Source: Halanaerobiaceae bacterium ANBcell28 | GTDB lineage: Bacteria > Bacillota > Halanaerobiia > Halanaerobiales > DTU029 | Length of the DNA: 64,000 nucleotides | Assembly: GCA_037623315.1 (NCBI GenBank) | Contig: JBBJJH010000007.1 | Coordinates: 1-64,000 of the forward strand | Direction: 5' to 3' | Shown here: positions 45,884 through 55,862 of the stretch, piece after piece | How the letters are laid out: every line of letters starts with the position of its first letter | Numbering within the stretch: the stretch's first letter is position 1 | Notes under the pieces: generated by a model | What the model was told of the DNA's origin: nothing | Seen by the model: only the letters and a program-made list of their open reading frames with translations | Database searches by the model: none | Translations under genes and position numbers: made by a program

Positions 45884-48478
45884 ATGACGACAAAAATATT
45901 AATTCTTTTTCTTGTTTTTGTATTTGTAGTTTCAGGTACGATATTTGCTGAGTTTATAGTAGAGGAATATGAACCTGGACAATTATTAAAAAGAACTAGT
46001 TTTGAAGATGGCATAGGATATCCATGGCATGTACACGAGAATCCACCAGCTTGGTTAGATTTTAGATTAGAAGATGGTGTCTATGTTGTAGTAATTATAG
46101 ACCCAAATGGTGCTGATGGTGAAATATGGGATCTTCAGTTTCGTTATAGGGATAATCTTTCTCTACAATCAGGACATACTTATGAAGTATCATTTACTGT
46201 AGAAGCAGATAGAGACATGGAGATATATCCTAAAATTGGTGACCAATATTATCCTTACTTTGAAGATTGGAATCCAAATCAAAATTGGGAAAGAATAAAT
46301 CTTCAGGCAAATCAGCTTTATACACATAATGAAACATTTACAGCTACGAGAACTGTAAATCTCATAGAATTTGCGTTTTATTTAGCTAGTGCACCAGCAG
46401 GGACTACAATTAAATTTCATGAAATAAGTTTATTTGACCCAGATTTTCCTGGACATCCACCTAAAACAAGACCGTATTATAGAGATATTCGTGTAAATCA
46501 GTTGGGATATATGATAAATAATAGAAAAAGAGCAACTTTGAATGTTAAAGAAGAACAAGCTAATACAGCAGTTAATTGGTGGTTAGAAAATGAATATGGA
46601 ATTGAACTTGCACGTGGAAAGACTGAACCATTTGGATATGATAATGATTCTGGTGATTATGTGCATATAATTGATTTTTCACACATTGAAATTTATGGAA
46701 GCAATTACAAATTGTATGCAGATAGTGAACCTGTATATGGAGAAAATTCATTAGTAGAAAGTTATCCATTTGATATTGCTAATGATATCTATGACAATTT
46801 AGTATATGATTCATTAAAGTATTACTACTATAACAGAAGTGGTATTCCAATTGAAATGCCTTATGCAGAATCACCAGAATATACGCGCCCAGCAGGACAT
46901 TTACCTGATATTATGACCACTAGTAAAACTGAAACTGGACATTGGGCTTATAATGTGGACTTAGAAGTAGACGTAAGTGGTGGTTGGTACACAACTGGTG
47001 ACCACGGTAAATATCTTGCTTATGGCGGAACTAGTGTATGGAAATTAATGAATATGTATGAACGACTATTATATAGCAATGACTCTGAAGAGATATTTGC
47101 TGATGACACTATGAATATCCCAGAAAGTAAAGATGGCGTGCCAGATATTTTAAATGAAACTCGCTGGCAAATAGAAGCACTACTTAAAATGCAAGTTCCT
47201 GATGGTTATGAGCGAGCAGGGATGGCTTTTCATAGAGGACAGGATGAGATATGGACTGGATTAGTTATATATCCTCATGAAGCAGAAACAATTGCAGAAA
47301 GAGTACTTCGACCTCCAACAACTGTTGCTACACTAAATTTAGCAGCTATAACTGCTCTTGCCTCTCGACTTTGGGAAGATTATGATCCTGCTTTTGCTAA
47401 GAGATGTTTAAAGGCTGCTGAAAGAGCATGGCAAGCAGCAAATGATAACCCTGAAATATTTCCACCTACTGATTTTTTGGGTCCTACCCCAGATGATGTA
47501 CAGGACGAATTTTACTGGGCTGCTGCTGAATTATTTATAAGTACAGGCAAAGATAAATATAGAGATTTTATACAAAACTCAGAGTATTATCTTTTAGTTC
47601 CTAATTATACGGAAAGACATTATGAGACTTATTTTGGTGAATTTACTAATGAAAATGTTCAGGCCTTAGGTACTTTAAGTCTTGCTCTAGTACCTAATAA
47701 TCTTCCTGATTGTGATATTTATGAGGCTAGACAAAATATTATAGAAGCTGCAAATTATTCTATTAATATTCAAAAGGAACAAGGATATGGACCACTAATT
47801 AAGTCGATGGAGCAATATGTACTTGGTCATAGTATTGATGGATACCCATGGGGGTCAAATTCCCATATTTTGAATTCTGCTATAATTCAAGCTTATGCTT
47901 ATGACTATACAGGAGATGAAATATATCTTAACTCAATTATTGAAGCATTTGATTATATAATGGGACGTAATCCAATGGAAATGGCATATGTTACAGGATA
48001 TGGAAAGCATCACACAAAAAATCCATATCATCCTGTATATGCATATTCTCTAGATACATCATTTCCGAAAGCTCCTGCTGGAATTCTTGCTAGTGGCCCA
48101 AATTCTGCTGTACAGGATCCTTTAGTAAGAGGATCAGGTATGGTGCTAGGTGAAATTCCAGCACAAAAAACATATATTGACCATATAGAATCCTGGTCAA
48201 CAAATGAATCTTGCATAATATACAATGCTCCTCTAGCCTGGGTAAGTTCATATCTTTCTTTACGTGCAACTAGTGATTATATAATACCTGGTGATGTTAA
48301 TGGAGATGGTGTTGTAAATTCTATTGATGCTACAATACTTGGTAGATATATTTTAACTATGATAGATGAATTTCCAATTGAAAATGGATTTCAAGCAGCT
48401 GATATAAATAATGATGGTGTTATTAATTCTCTTGATTATAATTTAATCATGCAATTAATTTTTAATAGCGATATATAA
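45884..48478 (+). CDS. GH9 glycoside hydrolase with dockerin 2
   Basis: 864 aa. Same layout: signal peptide (1-22), CBM4-like module (about 24-185), Ig domain (about 195-290), GH9 barrel, dockerin (about 800-864). The motif GGWYTTGDHGKY retains the catalytic base Asp373 but has Thr370 at the other Asp position; the acid Glu775 is kept (STNESCIIYNAP). The usual HxR of the GH9 signature is NPYHP here. It is probably active, but on which beta-glucan is unclear. It is nearly identical to the next gene. Confidence 0.92.
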   Translation: MTTKILILFLVFVFVVSGTIFAEFIVEEYEPGQLLKRTSFEDGIGYPWHVHENPPAWLDFRLEDGVYVVVIIDPNGADGEIWDLQFRYRDNLSLQSGHTYEVSFTVEADRDMEIYPKIGDQYYPYFEDWNPNQNWERINLQANQLYTHNETFTATRTVNLIEFAFYLASAPAGTTIKFHEISLFDPDFPGHPPKTRPYYRDIRVNQLGYMINNRKRATLNVKEEQANTAVNWWLENEYGIELARGKTEPFGYDNDSGDYVHIIDFSHIEIYGSNYKLYADSEPVYGENSLVESYPFDIANDIYDNLVYDSLKYYYYNRSGIPIEMPYAESPEYTRPAGHLPDIMTTSKTETGHWAYNVDLEVDVSGGWYTTGDHGKYLAYGGTSVWKLMNMYERLLYSNDSEEIFADDTMNIPESKDGVPDILNETRWQIEALLKMQVPDGYERAGMAFHRGQDEIWTGLVIYPHEAETIAERVLRPPTTVATLNLAAITALASRLWEDYDPAFAKRCLKAAERAWQAANDNPEIFPPTDFLGPTPDDVQDEFYWAAAELFISTGKDKYRDFIQNSEYYLLVPNYTERHYETYFGEFTNENVQALGTLSLALVPNNLPDCDIYEARQNIIEAANYSINIQKEQGYGPLIKSMEQYVLGHSIDGYPWGSNSHILNSAIIQAYAYDYTGDEIYLNSIIEAFDYIMGRNPMEMAYVTGYGKHHTKNPYHPVYAYSLDTSFPKAPAGILASGPNSAVQDPLVRGSGMVLGEIPAQKTYIDHIESWSTNESCIIYNAPLAWVSSYLSLRATSDYIIPGDVNGDGVVNSIDATILGRYILTMIDEFPIENGFQAADINNDGVINSLDYNLIMQLIFNSDI

Positions 48479-48499
48479 GTATAATTTATCGATTATTAA

Positions 48500-48541
48500 C
48501 CCCATTCATACTTCAGTATTTTTTATTTATTATGAGTGGGG
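48500..48541 (+). repeat. intergenic hairpin between GH9 genes 2 and 3
   Basis: CCCCATTCATA (48500-48510) pairs with TATGAGTGGGG (48531-48541). The flanks are the same as in the first copy (TATCGATTATTAA before it, AAAAAATAATAATAA after it), so it is part of the duplicated unit. Confidence 0.6.
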
Positions 48542-48577
48542 TAAAAAATAATAATAAGGAATCTAAGGGGGTAAAAA

Positions 48578-51199
48578 ATGAAGATAAAAATATTAATTCT
48601 TTTTCTTGTTTTTGTATTTGTAGTTTCAGGTACGATATTTGCTGAGTTTATAGTAGAGGAATATGAACCTGGACAATTATTAAAAAGAACTAGTTTTGAA
48701 GATGGCATAGGATATCCATGGCATGTACACGAGAATCCACCAGCTTGGTTAGATTTTAGATTAGAAGATGGTGTCTATGTTGTAGTAATTATAGACCCAA
48801 ATGGTGCTGATGGTGAAATATGGGATCTTCAGTTTCGTTATAGGGATAATCTTTCTCTACAATCAGGACATACTTATGAAGTATCATTTACTGTAGAAGC
48901 AGATAGAGACATGGAGATATATCCTAAAATTGGTGACCAATATTATCCTTACTTTGAAGATTGGAATCCAAATCAAAATTGGGAAAGAATAAATCTTCAG
49001 GCAAATCAGCTTTATACACATAATGAAACATTTACAGCTACGAGAACTGTAAATCTCATAGAATTTGCATTTTATTTAGCTGATGCACCAGCAGGGACTA
49101 CAATTAAATTTCATGAAATAAGTCTATATGACCCAGAGTTTACTGGACATCCACCTAAAACAAGACCATATTATAGAGATATTCGTACAAATCAATTGGG
49201 GTATATAATAAAAGATCCATTTGATTATCGGAATACACCAAAACGAGCAACTTTAAATGTTAAAGAAGAACAAGCTAATACTGCAGTTAACTGGTGGCTA
49301 GAAAATGAATCTGGAATTGAACTTGCACGTGGAAAGACAGAACCATTTGGATATGATAAAGATTCTGGTGATTATGTGCATATAATTGATTTTTCACACA
49401 TTGAACATTATGGAAGGAATTACAAATTGTATGCAGGTAGTAAACCTGTATATGGAGAAAATTCATTAGTAGAAAGTTATCCATTTGATATTGCTAATGA
49501 TATCTATGACAATTTAGTATATGATTCATTAAAGTATTACTACTATAACAGAAGTGGTATTCCAATTGAAATGCCTTATACAGAATCACCAGAATATTCG
49601 CGCCCAGCAGGACATTATCCTGATATTATGACCACTAGTAAAAATGAAAGTGGAAGTTGGGCTTATAATATAAACCTAGAAGTAGATGTAACTGGTGGTT
49701 GGTACACAACTGGTGACCACGGTAAATATCTAGCTTATGCTGGAACTAGTGTATGGACTTTAATGAATATGTATGAACGGCTTTTATATAGCAATGATTC
49801 AGAAGAGATATTTGCTGATGACACAATGAATATTCCAGAAAGTAAAGATGGTGTGCCAGATATTTTAAATGAAACGCGTTGGCAAATAGAAGCTCTACTT
49901 GAAATGCAAGTTCCTGAAGGCTATGAGCGAGCAGGGATGGCTTTTCATAGAGGACAGGATGAAAGATGGACTGGATTAGCTATATATCCACATGAGTCAG
50001 AAGAAGAAAGAGTCCTTCGACCTCCAACAACTGTTGCTACACTAAATTTAGCAGCTATAACTGCTCTTGCCTCTCGACTTTGGGAAGATTATGATCCTGC
50101 TTTTGCTAAGAGATGTTTAAAGGCTGCTGAAAGAGCATGGCAAGCAGCAAATGATAACCCTGAAATATTTCCACCTACTGATTTTTTGGGTCCTACCCCA
50201 GATGATGTACAGGACGAATTTTACTGGGCTGCTGCTGAATTATTTATAAGTACAGGCAAAGATAAATATAGAGATTTTATACAAAACTCAGAGTATTATC
50301 TTTTAGTTCCTAATTATACGGAAAGACATTATGAGACTTATTTTGGTGAATTTACTAATGAAAATGTTCAGGCCTTAGGTACTTTAAGTCTTGCTCTAGT
50401 ACCTAATAATCTTCCTGATTGTGATATTTATGAGGCTAGACAAAATATTATAGAAGCTGCAAATTATTCTATTAATATTCAAAAGGAACAAGGATATGGA
50501 CCATTAATTAAGTCGATGGAGCAATATGTACATGTACTTGGTCAAAGTATTGATGGGTACCCACGGAGGTCAAATTTTCATATTTTGAATTCATCTATAA
50601 TTCAAGCTTATGCTTATGATTATACAGGAGATCAAATATATCTTAACTCAATTATTGAAGCATTTGATTATATAATGGGACGTAATCCAATGGAAATGGC
50701 ATATGTTACAGGATATGGAAAGCATCACACAAAAAATCCATATCATCCTGTATATGCATATTCTCTAGATACATCATTTCCGAAAGCTCCTGCTGGAATT
50801 CTTGCTAGTGGCCCAAATTCTGCTGTACAGGATCCTTTAGTAAGAGGATCAGGTATGGTGCTAGGTGAAATTCCAGCACAAAAAACATATATTGACCATA
50901 TAGAATCCTGGTCAACAAATGAATCTTGCATAATATACAATGCTCCTCTAGCCTGGGTAAGTTCATATCTTTCTTTAAGGTCTATGGATGGTCGATATCA
51001 TATAATACCTGGAGATGTTAATGGAGATGGTGTTGTAAATTCTATTGATGCTACAATCCTTGGTAGATATATATTAACTATGATAGATGAATTTCCAGTT
51101 CTAAAAGGATTTCAAGCAGCTGATATAAATAGTGATGGTGTTATTAATTCTCTTGATTATAATTTAATCATGCAATTAATTTTTAATAGCGATATATAA
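48578..51199 (+). CDS. GH9 glycoside hydrolase with dockerin 3
   Basis: 873 aa, a recent duplicate of gene 2. The first 170 or so residues and most of the C-terminal 350 are identical; differences concentrate in the Ig domain and the first part of the barrel, with a short insertion (KDPFDYRNT) in the Ig domain. Catalytic base Asp380 and acid Glu782 are kept; Thr377 replaces the other Asp. The dockerin ends in INSDGVINSLDYNLIMQLIF. It may have slightly different substrate preference from gene 2. Confidence 0.92.
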   Translation: MKIKILILFLVFVFVVSGTIFAEFIVEEYEPGQLLKRTSFEDGIGYPWHVHENPPAWLDFRLEDGVYVVVIIDPNGADGEIWDLQFRYRDNLSLQSGHTYEVSFTVEADRDMEIYPKIGDQYYPYFEDWNPNQNWERINLQANQLYTHNETFTATRTVNLIEFAFYLADAPAGTTIKFHEISLYDPEFTGHPPKTRPYYRDIRTNQLGYIIKDPFDYRNTPKRATLNVKEEQANTAVNWWLENESGIELARGKTEPFGYDKDSGDYVHIIDFSHIEHYGRNYKLYAGSKPVYGENSLVESYPFDIANDIYDNLVYDSLKYYYYNRSGIPIEMPYTESPEYSRPAGHYPDIMTTSKNESGSWAYNINLEVDVTGGWYTTGDHGKYLAYAGTSVWTLMNMYERLLYSNDSEEIFADDTMNIPESKDGVPDILNETRWQIEALLEMQVPEGYERAGMAFHRGQDERWTGLAIYPHESEEERVLRPPTTVATLNLAAITALASRLWEDYDPAFAKRCLKAAERAWQAANDNPEIFPPTDFLGPTPDDVQDEFYWAAAELFISTGKDKYRDFIQNSEYYLLVPNYTERHYETYFGEFTNENVQALGTLSLALVPNNLPDCDIYEARQNIIEAANYSINIQKEQGYGPLIKSMEQYVHVLGQSIDGYPRRSNFHILNSSIIQAYAYDYTGDQIYLNSIIEAFDYIMGRNPMEMAYVTGYGKHHTKNPYHPVYAYSLDTSFPKAPAGILASGPNSAVQDPLVRGSGMVLGEIPAQKTYIDHIESWSTNESCIIYNAPLAWVSSYLSLRSMDGRYHIIPGDVNGDGVVNSIDATILGRYILTMIDEFPVLKGFQAADINSDGVINSLDYNLIMQLIFNSDI

Positions 51200-51496
51200 G
51201 TATAATTTATCATTCTCAAACTTTGCAGTTGAATATACCGTATAAAGCATGGAAGCCATAACTTCATTCGCGGAAAAAAGCTAATTCTATTCTAGAGCAC
51301 TACTGTTTTGACATTAATATAACAACCTAATTAGGCTAGTTACTTGGCACAGTGCAACGCAAGTCGATTCGCTAGTACTGCAACTTTAATGCCAAAATTG
51401 GTGGTGCTATGGAGTACCCTCAACATTGCGTTAATAATAGAAGAGGTCAGTAATTTTTGTTAGGAAAATATAAAAATAAAATTAGGGAGGCAAAGA
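51200..51496. other. unexplained, less AT-rich intergenic region
   Basis: 297 nt between GH9 genes 3 and 4. It has no open frame of interest and lacks the hairpin found between the earlier genes. Parts are visibly richer in G/C than other gaps (for example GCAACGCAAGTCGATTCGCT at 51355-51374), with a palindrome CCTAATTAGG and small inverted repeats. It resembles neither a tRNA nor an IS that I know. It may contain a promoter for gene 4. Confidence 0.4.
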
Positions 51497-54034
51497 ATGA
51501 ATACGAAATTATTAAATGTTTTTCTTCTACTTTTATTTCTAGTTTCAGGTACAATATTTGCTGAGGTAATCGTAGAGGAATATGAACCAGGACAATTATT
51601 GAAAAGAACTAGTTTTGATGAAAGTTCTAGCTTACCATGGAATCTTTTTACACAAGCTCCAGCAGAAGCAGATTTTAGTTTTGATGATGATGGTATTCTT
51701 ATAGAGATTATAGAACCTCAAGGGAAAGATAGAGAAAGGTGGGATATTGAATTTAGACATAGAAGTCTATCTATTGAAGAAGGACATACTTATACTGTTG
51801 AATTTAGAGTTGAAGCAAATGAAGATTGTATAATATATCCTAAAATAGGAGATCAGTCAGATCCTTATTATGAAGATTGGAACTTTGAGCAAAGTTGGAA
51901 TTACTTATCTCTTGAAGCTAATAGGGCAATAACAATAAGAGAAACATTTACAGCAGCAAGAACAGCGGAGAATATAGAATTCTCATTTAGTTTGGCTTCA
52001 GCTCCAGCAGGCACGATTATAAAGTTCTATGAAATAAGCTTATATGATTCAGAATTTCCTGGATATCCACCTAAGAAAAGACCTGCAAACAGGGATATTA
52101 GAATAAATCAATTAGGTTATATATTTAACAGCCCAAAAATTGCTACATTGCATGCAGCGGAAACTTCATCACTTAACTGGTGGTTAGAGAATGAAAGTGG
52201 AGTTGTAGTAGATAGCGGTATGACTGAAGTATTTGGGTATGATAGAGATTCTGCTGAACATGTTCATATTATTGACTTTTCAGACTTTAATTTAGAAGGT
52301 AGAAATTATAAATTGTATGCTGAAAGTGAGCCAATCCATGGAGATAATTCTTTAGTTGAAAGTTATCCTTTTGTGATATCTTCAGATATATATGATGAGC
52401 TGATGTATGATTCATTAAAATATTTTTATTATAATAGAAGTGGAATTCCAATTGAGATGCCTTATGCAGAAAATCCTGAATTTGAAAGACTATTATATCG
52501 CCAAATTGATCTTATGAGAACTATAGATATTTGGGGATATGATGAAATATATACAGTCGATGTAACAGGCGGATGGTATGATACATTTGATTTTGCTAAA
52601 TTTACTGATTATGGTGGTATTAGTGCTTGGATGTTAATGAATATGTATGAAAGATTATTATATAGTGATGATGCAGCAGACGTTCTTGGTGATGGGTCCT
52701 TATTTATACCAGAAAGTGGTGATGGTGTACCTGATATTTTGAATGAAACTCGCTGGCAAATAGAAGTTCTCCTTAGTATGCAAGTTCCTGAAGGTTATGA
52801 TAGAGCTGGTATGGTATTTGATGGTGGCCTAGATGATTACTTTAATACAATATATCTACCCCCTAATGACATCGGGAGAATTCTTCATCCACCAACAACA
52901 GAAGCCACATTAATTTTTGCTGCTGTTACAGCAATGGCTTCAAGATTATGGGAAGATTATGACCCAGTATTTGCTAATGAATTGTTGAAGGCAGCGGAAA
53001 AAGCATGGTTTGCAGCAAATGAAAATCGAGATTTATTTAAGCCTAAAGATTACTTTATTGGAGCTCCTAGTTTTAATAAGTATGATGACTATTTTTATTG
53101 GGCGGCTGCTGAATTATTTATAACTACAGAAGATAATTATTATCAGAACTTTGTCCAAAGTTCAGAATATTATCTTCAAGTTCCTAGCTATCTTGAAGCA
53201 GTTGGCGATACGAAAGTATTTGGTGTTTTTGATAGGCTTAATGTAGAAGCTTTTGGTACAATTAGCTTAGCATTGGTTCCTAACAATCTTTCTCTTTCTG
53301 ATATTGAATTAGCAAAACAAAATATTACTTCTACGGCAGACTATTATATTTCTGTTCAAGAAGAACAAGCATATGACCCATTAATTAAACAAAGTGAATT
53401 TTACGATCGCTATTACTATATAGAAGGTTATCCGACTGGTTCTAATTATTATATACTTAATTCTTCTATTATTCAGGCTTATGCATATGAATTTACACAA
53501 AATCGCAAATATATTGATTCTATGATTAAGTCATTTGATTATATTTTAGGTAGAAATCCAATGGAAACAGTTTATGTGACTGGTTATGGTAGTAATTATG
53601 CGCAAAACCCTCATCATCCATTATTCTATGACGATGCTGTTCCACATGGTATTTTACTTGGAGGCCCAAGTTCTGGACCAAATGACTCAATTATTAAGGC
53701 ATCTGGTTTATTGTCAAAGGAAACTGCTCCTCAAAAAATGTATATTGATCATAAAGATTCATGGTCTACAAATCAATCTTTAACTAAATGGAATGCATCT
53801 CTTGCCTGGGTAAGTTCTTATCTGGCTTTATACGCTAGAATAGGACCTTGTAGAATAGATGGAGATGTAAATGGTGATGGTGTTATTGATTCTCTTGATG
53901 CTATACTACTTGGAAGATATATATTAGGAGAAATAGATGACTTACCTGTCATTAGTGCAGCTGATATTAATATGGATGGTGAGATTAATTCCTTAGACTA
54001 CAGAATTTTAATTGAGTTAATTTTTGATAATTAA
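51497..54034 (+). CDS. GH9-fold dockerin protein 4, acid residue lost
   Basis: 845 aa, the most divergent copy. Signal peptide (1-22), CBM4-like module (about 24-185), Ig domain (about 195-285), GH9 barrel, dockerin (about 785-845, DVNGDGVIDSLDAILLGRYI and DINMDGEINSLDY). Both Asp of the base motif are present (GGWYD362TFD365) but the catalytic acid is Gln760 (STNQSLTKWNAS) instead of Glu. A hydrolase without its acid should be very slow on ordinary substrates, so it is probably a binding protein or acts on unusual glycosides. Confidence 0.88.
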   Translation: MNTKLLNVFLLLLFLVSGTIFAEVIVEEYEPGQLLKRTSFDESSSLPWNLFTQAPAEADFSFDDDGILIEIIEPQGKDRERWDIEFRHRSLSIEEGHTYTVEFRVEANEDCIIYPKIGDQSDPYYEDWNFEQSWNYLSLEANRAITIRETFTAARTAENIEFSFSLASAPAGTIIKFYEISLYDSEFPGYPPKKRPANRDIRINQLGYIFNSPKIATLHAAETSSLNWWLENESGVVVDSGMTEVFGYDRDSAEHVHIIDFSDFNLEGRNYKLYAESEPIHGDNSLVESYPFVISSDIYDELMYDSLKYFYYNRSGIPIEMPYAENPEFERLLYRQIDLMRTIDIWGYDEIYTVDVTGGWYDTFDFAKFTDYGGISAWMLMNMYERLLYSDDAADVLGDGSLFIPESGDGVPDILNETRWQIEVLLSMQVPEGYDRAGMVFDGGLDDYFNTIYLPPNDIGRILHPPTTEATLIFAAVTAMASRLWEDYDPVFANELLKAAEKAWFAANENRDLFKPKDYFIGAPSFNKYDDYFYWAAAELFITTEDNYYQNFVQSSEYYLQVPSYLEAVGDTKVFGVFDRLNVEAFGTISLALVPNNLSLSDIELAKQNITSTADYYISVQEEQAYDPLIKQSEFYDRYYYIEGYPTGSNYYILNSSIIQAYAYEFTQNRKYIDSMIKSFDYILGRNPMETVYVTGYGSNYAQNPHHPLFYDDAVPHGILLGGPSSGPNDSIIKASGLLSKETAPQKMYIDHKDSWSTNQSLTKWNASLAWVSSYLALYARIGPCRIDGDVNGDGVIDSLDAILLGRYILGEIDDLPVISAADINMDGEINSLDYRILIELIFDN

Positions 54035-54057
54035 CAAATTTAATTAACAAAGATATT

Positions 54058-54092
54058 GCAGTGCTACGATAATTCGTTAGCACTGCTTTTTT
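54058..54092 (+). terminator. rho-independent terminator after the GH9 cluster
   Basis: Stem GCAGTGCTA (54058-54066) with TAGCACTGC (54078-54086), then TTTTTT. Confidence 0.9.
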
Positions 54093-54219
54093 AGGTAATA
54101 TGTAATGATTTAAAAGGTTTATTATAATAAAAAGAAGGAAAAATGCTATAAAAATACAATTATATATATATATAATGAAATAAACATATTTATTCTAAAA
54201 ATAGGGAGTTATGAATATA

Positions 54220-55749
54220 ATGTTATCTAAGGTTATAAGTGCAACAATTATGGGTATTGATGGTGTGATGGTAGAGGTTGAAGTGGATTTAAATCGCGGT
54301 ATTCCTTCTTTTGATATTGTAGGTTTGCCAGATGCAGCTGTTCGAGAGTCTAGAGAAAGAGTAAGAGCAGCTATAAACAATTCTGGATATGAGTTTCCAA
54401 TTCAGAGAATTACAATTAATCTTGCTCCAGGTGATATAAAAAAGATAGGTCCTCATTTCGATTTAGCTATTGCAGCAGGTATTTTGGACGCAGATGGACT
54501 AATAGACGCTGATATAAATAATTATCTCTTTGCAGGAGAATTATCGCTAACAGGTGCTGTACGTAAAGTTAAAGGAATCTTACCTATGAGTCTTAAGGCT
54601 AGAGAACTGGGTTTAAAAGGTATAGTTATACCTGCAGATAATTATTCAGAAGCAGCATTAGTTGATAAACTAGAAGTTATTCCTGTTAGAAATCTTATTG
54701 ATCTTATTAATTACTTTAATAATAATAAAAAAGTGAAAGATTTTAAAAAGGAAATTGCTGTTTCAATTGAAGAAAAAGAAATTTATGATATTGACTTTGC
54801 AGAAGTAAAGGGTCAATATGAAGCCAAGCGTGCATTAAAGGTTGCTGCAGCTGGTTCTCATAATATACTTTTAGTCGGTCCTCCTGGTAGTGGAAAGACA
54901 ATGCTAGCTAAAAGACTACGTACTATTTTACCACCATTATCTGAAGAAGAAGCTCTTGAACTTACTAAGATATATAGTATAATGGGTTTATTAGATAGTA
55001 ATTATGGTTTAATGAAAGCAAGACCATTTAGAGCTCCTCATCACAGTACATCAACTTCAGGATTAATAGGGGGAGGGCGTATTCCAGAACCAGGTGAAAT
55101 TAGTCTGGCACATTATGGAACTTTATTTTTAGATGAATTACCAGAATTTCATAAAGATGTCTTGGAAATGTTACGACAACCGATAGAAGAAGGTTCAGTT
55201 CAAATAGTAAGGGCTGCCATGAGTGTTTCTTTTCCAGCAAACTTTATGTTAGTATCTGCCATGAATCCTTGTCCCTGTGGTTATTATGGAGATGAAAAAC
55301 ATGAATGTAATTGTACATCACCACAAATTAATCGTTATAGATCAAAAGTATCAGGACCATTACTTGATAGAATTGATATTCATATAGAAGTACCGTCACT
55401 TAGTGTTGAAGAATTAACTGAGAGTAAAAATAACGAAGAAAGTTCTAAAGATATGAGAGCTGAAGTATTAGAAGCACATCAAGTTCAATTAAAAAGATAT
55501 AAAAATGAAAATTACAAATTTAATTCAGAATTAAAAGGAAGAGACTTACAAAGATATTGCGAATTAGATCAGGATTGTATATTATTGTTAAAAAATGCAA
55601 TAGATAGACTTGCTCTAAGTGCAAGGGCTTATGATAGAATTTTACGTCTTGCAAGAACTATTGCAGATATTGAAAAAAGTGAACGAATACAGAGTGAACA
55701 TATTGCAGAAGCCATACAATATCGTAGTTTAGATAGAAAATTGTATTAA
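54220..55749 (+). CDS. comM: ComM/YifB-family AAA+ helicase-like protein
   Basis: 509 aa. Begins MLSKVISATIMGIDGVMVEVEVD (start chosen by homology; ATG 54211 is only 2-3 nt after AGGGAG). N-terminal Lon-substrate-like domain, then Mg-chelatase AAA+ domain with Walker A GPPGSGKT (220-227), Walker B FLDELPEF and a zinc-like cluster NPCPCGYYGDEKHECNC. ComM promotes branch migration during uptake of homologous DNA; in non-competent species its role is less clear. Confidence 0.92.
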   Translation: MLSKVISATIMGIDGVMVEVEVDLNRGIPSFDIVGLPDAAVRESRERVRAAINNSGYEFPIQRITINLAPGDIKKIGPHFDLAIAAGILDADGLIDADINNYLFAGELSLTGAVRKVKGILPMSLKARELGLKGIVIPADNYSEAALVDKLEVIPVRNLIDLINYFNNNKKVKDFKKEIAVSIEEKEIYDIDFAEVKGQYEAKRALKVAAAGSHNILLVGPPGSGKTMLAKRLRTILPPLSEEEALELTKIYSIMGLLDSNYGLMKARPFRAPHHSTSTSGLIGGGRIPEPGEISLAHYGTLFLDELPEFHKDVLEMLRQPIEEGSVQIVRAAMSVSFPANFMLVSAMNPCPCGYYGDEKHECNCTSPQINRYRSKVSGPLLDRIDIHIEVPSLSVEELTESKNNEESSKDMRAEVLEAHQVQLKRYKNENYKFNSELKGRDLQRYCELDQDCILLLKNAIDRLALSARAYDRILRLARTIADIEKSERIQSEHIAEAIQYRSLDRKLY

Positions 55750-55862
55750 CTTTTTTAGAGTTTTTATCTATAATATACTAAGCTTTATAAGAATAATGAA
55801 TAAAATATAAACTAGATATTTGAATATAAGTAATAGATAATTAATACTTGGAGGATGAAATT

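Noticed and set aside
51340-51420. tRNA or integron attC-like site in the gap before GH9 gene 4
   Set aside because: Small inverted repeats exist but no cloverleaf, T-loop or attC core could be assembled.
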